This document shows positions 7,680-12,500 of a DNA stretch of 12,500 nt, piece by piece. A program made the translations under genes and the position numbers. The first letter of the stretch is position 1, and the number at the start of each line of letters is the position of its first letter. The DNA is taken from the NCBI GenBank assembly GCA_018398765.1, contig JAHBMJ010000346.1, forward strand, positions 1 to 12,500. The letters run 5' to 3'. A model generated the notes under the pieces. The model made no database searches. It saw only the letters and a list, made by a program, of their open reading frames with translations, and was not told the origin of the DNA. The DNA comes from Chromera velia (taxonomy: Eukaryota > Sar > Chromeraceae).

Positions 7680-10079
7680 CGTTTATCTCTCCGTCCAAGC
7701 ACCTCTTCGGGTTCCCCCCACACAGCAGGCCTGCTGGATCATCCCTCCTCCCCCCTACTCGACCCCTTCGCTTCTGATCTGTCCCCTGCTCTTTTGCTTT
7801 CCTTTCCAGATGCATCGACTGCATGACTCTATTATTTGTAGGGGCGTTCCTCTTTCTCACCCTTCGTTTTCTACGCCTCCTGCGACGTGCTCGTTTCCTC
7901 CTTGCTTCACGGAGCATTTCCAGAAGCTTGCTCCTCCTCTCAGAAGCCATTCTATAGAAACAATTTTCCTCATCTTGGCGTGCTTGGTTCTGTCTGCATG
8001 GACTGTCCGTCTGAATTTGCAGTGGATTTCCGGCCCCGGCTTGACGTTGTAATTCAGCAGTTGGAGGAACAGAGCAGGTTTGAAGTCGGTAAGTCGTGCA
8101 TGAAGGGAGAAGGGGGGGGGGGGAGGACACGAAACAGGTACACCGAAATTCAGTGTGTGAAGGAGAGACTTGGAGAATGGATAAAAGGGTGAATGAGGGA
8201 GGAAAGCTGGAAACACAATCTCAAAAACGAGAGATGAATCGGGCCCTTGCCTTCTTTTCTTCCATCCCCTGTGTCTTCAATGTCTCTCCTCGCTTTCTTT
8301 CACATCATTCCCTTTGTTCTTCTTCTCTGTATCATCGCTCTTCTCTTCTGCTTTCCTTCCCTGCTTGTTCCCCTGTCAACCTACCGACAGGAAGCTCCTA
8401 CTGGCCACGGGAGACTCCCATAGAAAGGTGCGGTGAGGTAGATGTCTTGAATGTCTGGGTGACTCGACTCGCCCATGCAACCGGCCAGGCATTTCTTTCC
8501 TTCTCGCTTCCTCCTTCCTCTCCTTATTCAATTCAATTTGGGATCCTGATGGTTCATCTGGAGTTCCTTCCTGTCCGCCAAGAGGGCAAAGGATGAGGGG
8601 CTCTCCTCGAAGAAAAGAAATTGAGCGGAGTGACAGTTTGAAGGAAGGACAAGGCACGAGAGACAAAAAAATGAGATCTCCTGTCGCCGTTTTTTTTGGT
8701 TCGAGAGAAGGGTGCTGCTGCGATAGAAAGGGGCACTCAGTCCATGAATGCGTCCCACGGGGTTTGTGCCTCTCTGATTTTGTGTGTGTATGTGCAGACT
8801 CCAGAGACTTCGAAAGGAGGTCCCTGAGACGATCGCAGCGGTGGTGCGTTTTCTTTTCTTTGCTCGTACTCTTAGTTTGGTTTGATACAATACTTGCGCC
8901 TTTCTTCGCTCATCCACAATTTGTATGTCCTGGAGGCTCTTTGGGGCTCGCTTTTCGTCTCTTTTTTTCGACGGCTTGGAATGACATCAGCGGGCTCTCC
9001 TCTGTCTCTCTCTCAAAAGCCCTTCACAATACCTCTCCTCCACATATGCTTGCTGAGCAATTTTGTGGTCTCTGGTCTGCCTTTCTCCCTGCCTGGCTGT
9101 TTTTCAGAGTCTCTTGTTGGCCTGTCGATCTGCTTGTCGGCATAACAACGTTGTTTTAGCGTGTTCGTAGTTTTTTTCTTTCCTCAGAAGCCCTTTGCAG
9201 AAGGCTTGCTCGTCGAGCACACACTGACACTGCCTGTCTGTTTTTCTGTCTGTCAAGTAGGGCAAGAAACGTGTAGAGTGCCCAGAAGGAAACCAACAGT
9301 CTGTCTCCCTGCCTGCCTGTCCGCCTGCAGAAGGAGTATCTGGCGAGTCTGGACAAATTGAAGAAGACTGTCGACTCTGGAGACGGCACTCTGGCCTCGG
9401 AGGTTTTCAAGGACTGTGAGGTCCTCAGGGGTGGGTAGGTTCGTTCGTTCGTTGACTAGAGTTTGTTTCCCTTTGGGGGGGTGGGGGGGACAGTGAAGGC
9501 GCGGGAGTGATTGAGAGTAAAACCAGAATGAGACGTAAGCCGAGATAGACGAAAGGGAAACTGCGGTGCCCCGTTTTTGTTCACGGAAGAAGAAACGGTA
9601 CCTGAAAGTGCCAGTTTTGTTTGTCTGCCTCTCATTTTTGATTGGTCATTTCTTTTGGAGATAGCGGATGATCGTTTCCTTTTCATGTCTCCTTTTTCGT
9701 CCATGGGCGGTGGCAGCGCTTGCAATCAATCCTCTTGCTCTGCATATTCCTTCGCAGTCGGGAAGGAAGCCATACCTCTTTGGCACTCTCACTCGCCCTG
9801 CCATTTTGTGAGGAAGGCACCTTTCTCTCTCTGTGTGTGCCTGCCCACCGTCTTACGGCTGGCTGCCTTTCCGTCCCTGCCTGCCCCTCTCTATGTGACT
9901 GCCCGGCAGTCAGTAGCAGTATGTCAGTGCATATCCGATGTACGGATTGATTGTTGTACATGAACGCTGCAAGGACCCTCTGTTCCTTCCTTCCTTCCTT
10001 CCTGCCTGCCTGCAGGGGCCATTCAACAAACAGACGCACATGTGAAAGTGGTTAGCAGTCCCTCTCTCCTGCCTCTTTC

Positions 10080-10111
<32 letters not shown>

Positions 10112-10705
10112 GAAGAAACATGCAGTCTGTCTGTCTACGTTGAAACTCTGCTGTTCGTGTTCCTTCTAGCGTCTGTGCCATTCTTTCGGGCGGCTTCACC
10201 TGATTGACCCCGAGAGAGAGAGAGAGAAAAAGAGGGGAGACGTCGGGGGGGTTGTCATGAGGAGCTCGAACGAACCATATTGAGGAAAAGCCATGCAAAA
10301 GAAGCGGGGACCTTCGCCCGTGACCCTGTGAAAGGGTTGCAGAGGAATTGAGGGGGAGCAGGTTCGATTGACAAAGAAAGCCAAATTTCCTGCCTGTGTG
10401 TGACCCACCTCAGAGGGGGAATGCGAGAAGACAAGAGAAGTCAAGGAGAGAGAGAGAGAGATAAGGGGAAAGCCCTCGTGCTGCTCTCAGACTCTCCTTC
10501 AATCTGTGTGCTTTTCCGTCTGTGGCTTTGCCTTTTCGTTGCATTATCCACCTGACTCTGCATTTACCTGATTGGTCGCTCGCTTGCTTGCAGCTGGCGA
10601 CTCATGACCCTCTATTTCGTCGAGAGTTCTATGGGTCGAATAGCGCTGGGGGGAAGAAGGCGCTGCATGATTTATGCGGAAGTGAAGCGGGACCTGTAAG
10701 TCGAC

Positions 10706-10758
<53 letters not shown>

Positions 10759-12002
10759 TGCGTGCGTGCTTCTCTCCGGGTGATCGCTTTCGTTTGAGCG
10801 TGCTTTGACAGCACTTTCTCTTTTCAAAGGCCCTGTTTGTCTGCGTGCGTCTCCATTTCAATTTGGAGTCTGGACGCGGTCTCCCTGTCCACACACAGCG
10901 TTTGCTTTTTGCATTCTCTCCTGTCGAGATTCTGCCGTTTCTGTTTTAATTCTTCTTCCTTCTCTCCTATCTCTCTGTCGTCTGTGATGCCCCCCTGCAG
11001 ATGAGGGTGCTGATGTCGAAGCTGGCGGCGGTGCAGAACCACGCAGAGCGTACGAGACAGGTATTCCTGTCGGGGGAGGAACCTGTGCCCTCGGCCTCCT
11101 CTGTCCCTGTTGGGGCACAGGCAGAGAAGGGGAAGGAAGAGGAGGGGGAGGGGGCCACCGAAGAGGAGAAGAAACGGCATAGGTAGGCAGCTGCGAAGTC
11201 GCCCAATTTGTTTTCTCTTTGACTTTTGGAGATTGGTTGAGTCGAGATTTTTTTTTCAACTGTCACTTTGCACAGCACTTTTCTGATCTCCAGCTGCCTG
11301 ATTGAATCAACCAGAAGAGAAAAACCATGTGTTGACCTCTCGATCTTTGTTTTGTTGCCCTGCCCCCAACTGCGTCGTCTTTCTATTTATGCCCAAACGC
11401 AGGGAAAGTCGGGCAGAGGCGCTAAAGAACCTCGGAAGGGGGGTGGTGTACCAGCTGCCTTCGGGAGATGGTCAGTGAGTTATGGGGTTCGTACAAGGGG
11501 AGAGACGTGTGATTTTGTGCGCCTTTGCTTACTTCTTTCCCTCCTTCCTCCCTCCTTAGTCTTCCTCTCTTCTGACAGACCATTTTCTTCTCACCCTCGT
11601 TCTGCCCTCTGCTGTCTCTCTGGTTTGTCTTGCTGTCAAGACAGCGACCTGGCCGTCCCTGAAAGACTCCACTCGATTCGGCAAGTCTTTCCTGTATTTT
11701 TCCTGTTTCTTTGACTGCCCCCTCAGGCCATTTGAGTGCTGCGCGTGATGACCGCCTGGAGCGAGTGGAGAGGATGGAGAAGAGAGTCAACGGTGGGTCG
11801 TTTGGGCGGTCGTTCACTTTTTCTTTCGTTTGTGACCAGAGACAGTGAGGGGGAAAAAAGAGACCGCGCTTAGGCACCACCAACAGGAGAAGCAACGATA
11901 CACCATGAAAGGGTGCTGCTGCTGCGAGACGACGCTCGCATAAAAGAGTCCTCCTCTTACACATATTCGTGCAAGCATCTAATTTCAGTTTCAACATCTG
12001 TC

Positions 12003-12044
<42 letters not shown>

Positions 12045-12418
12045 AGGGAATCCAGATGACTTTCCGTTGCTTTCATCCGGATGCTCTGATAACATATACC
12101 CAACACCACGCAATACACCTAACCACAACACACCAAAGACCTGGCCCCCCTCCCCCCTCACAAACAGCCCTCTTCTGCCTCCCCTTTTTTTCTGCAGCTC
12201 TCCTTAACATGATCGGAAAATCCAAAGCCGCGCTGCCAAAAGCCGCAGCCACAGCAGGACAGGCAGAGGAAGGGGCCGCGGGAGGGGAGGAGAAGAAGCC
12301 GAAGGCCCAACCGGCCCCTGCACCGATTTCTCTTTCGACCCAGCTCACGGACCTCTATGCACGGCTGCAGAGGTGCGGCAGCGAGGGCGCCATTCGAAGA
12401 GCTGAGATGTCCATTCGA
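6706..12418 (+). CDS. DCTN2: Dynamitin (dynactin subunit 2, p50) homologue, 12 exons seen, 3' end outside window
   Basis: Dynamitin links the Arp1 filament to the p150 shoulder of dynactin, the cofactor of cytoplasmic dynein. Proposed exons: 6706-7126, 7506-7598, 8023-8088, 8391-8427, 8798-8843, 9331-9430, 10016-10041, 10594-10695, 11001-11182, 11403-11470, 11727-11792, 12198-12418. All introns are GT-AG, phases agree, and 476 codons result. Similarity to known dynamitins, by recall: APEAAFYRFAGKRIQEG then LDF (residues about 156-174), ETPIERLQRLRKEV (201-214), YQLPSGDGHLSAARDDRLERVE (about 374-393, matching the YELHSRP...AARVAELE block) and LSTQLTDLYARLQR in exon 12. Helical, charged sequence fits the coiled-coil family. 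Residues 1-70 are a Pro/Ala/Ser-rich extension, with a conserved-looking EFPVLEYDPETDPEL after it. The last donor (GTCAGT at 12419) and the exon 11-12 junction are the least certain. RNA evidence is absent. Confidence 0.8.
7604..7677. repeat. Compound (CT)n(GT)n microsatellite in intron 2
   Basis: About 37 bp of CT are followed directly by 37 bp of GT. The array begins a few bases after the predicted donor GTCAGT of exon 2 (7599). Open frames through it give only repetitive dipeptides and are not genes. Confidence 0.97.
8112..8123 (+). repeat. G12 homopolymer in intron 3
   Basis: Twelve consecutive G lie in intron 3, about 24 bp past the donor of exon 3. The run could support G-quadruplex structure in the pre-mRNA. 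Its exact length may be a sequencing uncertainty, with no effect on coding. Confidence 0.9.
8844..9330 (+). other. Intron 5, pyrimidine-rich, no recognisable gene
   Basis: 487 bp between predicted exons 5 and 6. It is T- and C-rich, with open frames such as 8593-9159 that show no family similarity and cross predicted exons out of frame. It ends in CTGCCTGCCTGTCCGCCTGCAG, split here between a tetranucleotide-like pyrimidine tract and the acceptor. Confidence 0.65.
9439..9454 (+). repeat. (GTTC)4 short tandem repeat after the exon 6 donor
   Basis: Four GTTC-type units start eight bases after the predicted GTGGGT donor at 9431. A second possible donor, GTAGGT at 9435, sits between them but would give a phase that does not fit the next exon. 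Confidence 0.8.
9983..10015 (+). repeat. (TTCC)5 and TGCC repeats forming the exon 7 acceptor tract
   Basis: Five TTCC units run into TGCC TGCC and end in TGCAG, the predicted acceptor of the 26-nt exon 7. The repeat supplies the whole polypyrimidine tract. Confidence 0.9.
10016..10041 (+). other. 26-nt microexon 7 of the dynamitin gene
   Basis: The segment encodes GAIQQTDAH (first Gly shared with exon 6). It starts after CTGCAG and is followed by a GTGAAA donor. It is needed to bring the phase-1 end of exon 6 to the phase-0 start of exon 8, which is the main support for it. An alternative would be a different donor for exon 6. Confidence 0.6.
10079..10110 (+). repeat. (GTCT)n tetranucleotide repeat in intron 7
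   Basis: About eight GTCT units, with two more at 10125-10135. Located in intron 7, without coding potential. Confidence 0.95.
10212..10226 (+). repeat. (GA)n run in intron 7
   Basis: A short purine dinucleotide run in the middle of intron 7, within a purine-rich stretch (10205-10470) that contrasts with the pyrimidine-rich rest of the introns. Confidence 0.9.
10446..10461 (+). repeat. Second (GA)n run in intron 7
   Basis: A second GA run upstream of exon 8, complementary to the CT run that follows exon 8. Confidence 0.9.
10706..10768 (+). repeat. Compound (CT)n(GT)n microsatellite in intron 8
   Basis: CT units with one TTT interruption lead directly into GT units and a GC-interrupted GTGC tail. 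As in intron 2, the array starts within about 10 bases of a 5' splice donor (GTAAGT at 10696). Confidence 0.97.
12005..12041 (+). repeat. (CT)n microsatellite in intron 11
   Basis: About 18 CT units end in CGCTAG, so the array looks like a polypyrimidine tract before an AG at 12045-12046. No usable GT donor follows for the segment after it, so it is treated as part of intron 11. Confidence 0.95.
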
Positions 12419-12500
12419 GTCAGTACGGGAACTATCTATCTAGGTTTGATGCCGCCGCTGCCACCTGCCTTTTCTGCCTTCTGCCACCGTCCCGCGGGCC
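12419..12500 (+). other. Start of the next intron of the dynamitin gene (probable)
   Basis: After GTCAGT at 12419 the sequence turns pyrimidine-rich with CTGCC motifs, as in the earlier introns. Other donors (GTACGG, or GTTTGA after CTAG at about 12445) are possible, so the exon may extend slightly further. Confidence 0.45.

Noticed and set aside
7801-7840. Candidate exon starting ATGCATCG after TTTCCAG at 7810
   Set aside because: In the phase left by exon 2 it meets a stop within five codons and has no good donor; the 8023 acceptor gives a conserved, in-phase continuation.
7600-8130. Open frames on both strands giving Ser-Leu, Thr-His or Arg-Glu repeats
   Set aside because: They are translations of the CT/GT microsatellite in intron 2.
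8593-9159. 188-residue plus-strand open frame
   Set aside because: It covers intron sequence and reads exon 5 in the wrong frame; composition is that of a pyrimidine-rich intron.
9735-9765. Acceptor-like CGCAG at about 9757 in intron 6
   Set aside because: No in-phase open segment with a donor follows that improves the dynamitin match.
1-12500. tRNA, rRNA or other structured RNA gene
   Set aside because: No cloverleaf, B-box context or rRNA core was recognised; the tRNA-like CCA end at 3462 is explained by the primer binding site.

Overview
This is a eukaryotic nuclear window, not a bacterial or viral one. The + strand gene has GT-AG introns with pyrimidine tracts. The window carries long CT/GT microsatellites, an LTR retrotransposon and two typical eukaryotic protein families. 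A dynactin subunit and a DHHC S-acyltransferase beside a repeat-rich, GC-leaning genome suggest a unicellular alga or other protist, perhaps an alveolate such as a chromerid. The species is an inference that the sequence alone cannot settle.

Layout. Positions 1-4001 (minus strand) hold the 5' part of a decayed Ty3/Gypsy-type LTR retrotransposon. In element order it has a predicted LTR (3463-4001), a primer binding site abutting it (about 3445-3462), a leader rich in inverted repeats (3119-3444), a Gln-rich Gag with a CCHC zinc knuckle and an aspartic protease (3118-1421), and reverse transcriptase plus the start of RNase H (about 1470 to the left edge). The gag-pro frame has eleven in-frame stops. 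RT lies in the -1 frame and is stop-free, but its first catalytic aspartate is replaced by glycine. The element is therefore a non-autonomous relic. Integrase and the 3' LTR would lie left of the window.

Positions 4372-5997 (minus) encode an intronless 541-residue DHHC palmitoyltransferase resembling the ZDHHC3/ZDHHC7 (GODZ) type. It has four membrane segments, a complete zinc-binding cysteine-rich domain and a long disordered acidic/Ser-Arg tail. The retrotransposon sits about 370 bp beyond its stop on the same strand. Positions 5998-6705 form a divergent intergenic region with a TATA-like core near the middle.

Positions 6706 to the right edge (plus) hold a multi-exon gene that I assemble as twelve exons with matching reading-frame phases. 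The predicted protein matches dynamitin (dynactin p50, DCTN2) in several conserved blocks. It runs off the window before its C-terminal end. Most introns carry simple repeats, several of them directly against splice sites.

The three units are not an operon and show no common pathway. I found no CRISPR array, tRNA, rRNA or other small RNA gene, and no clearly novel defence or mobile system. The most useful observations are the retroelement's decay pattern and structured leader, and the splice-site-linked repeats in the dynamitin gene.
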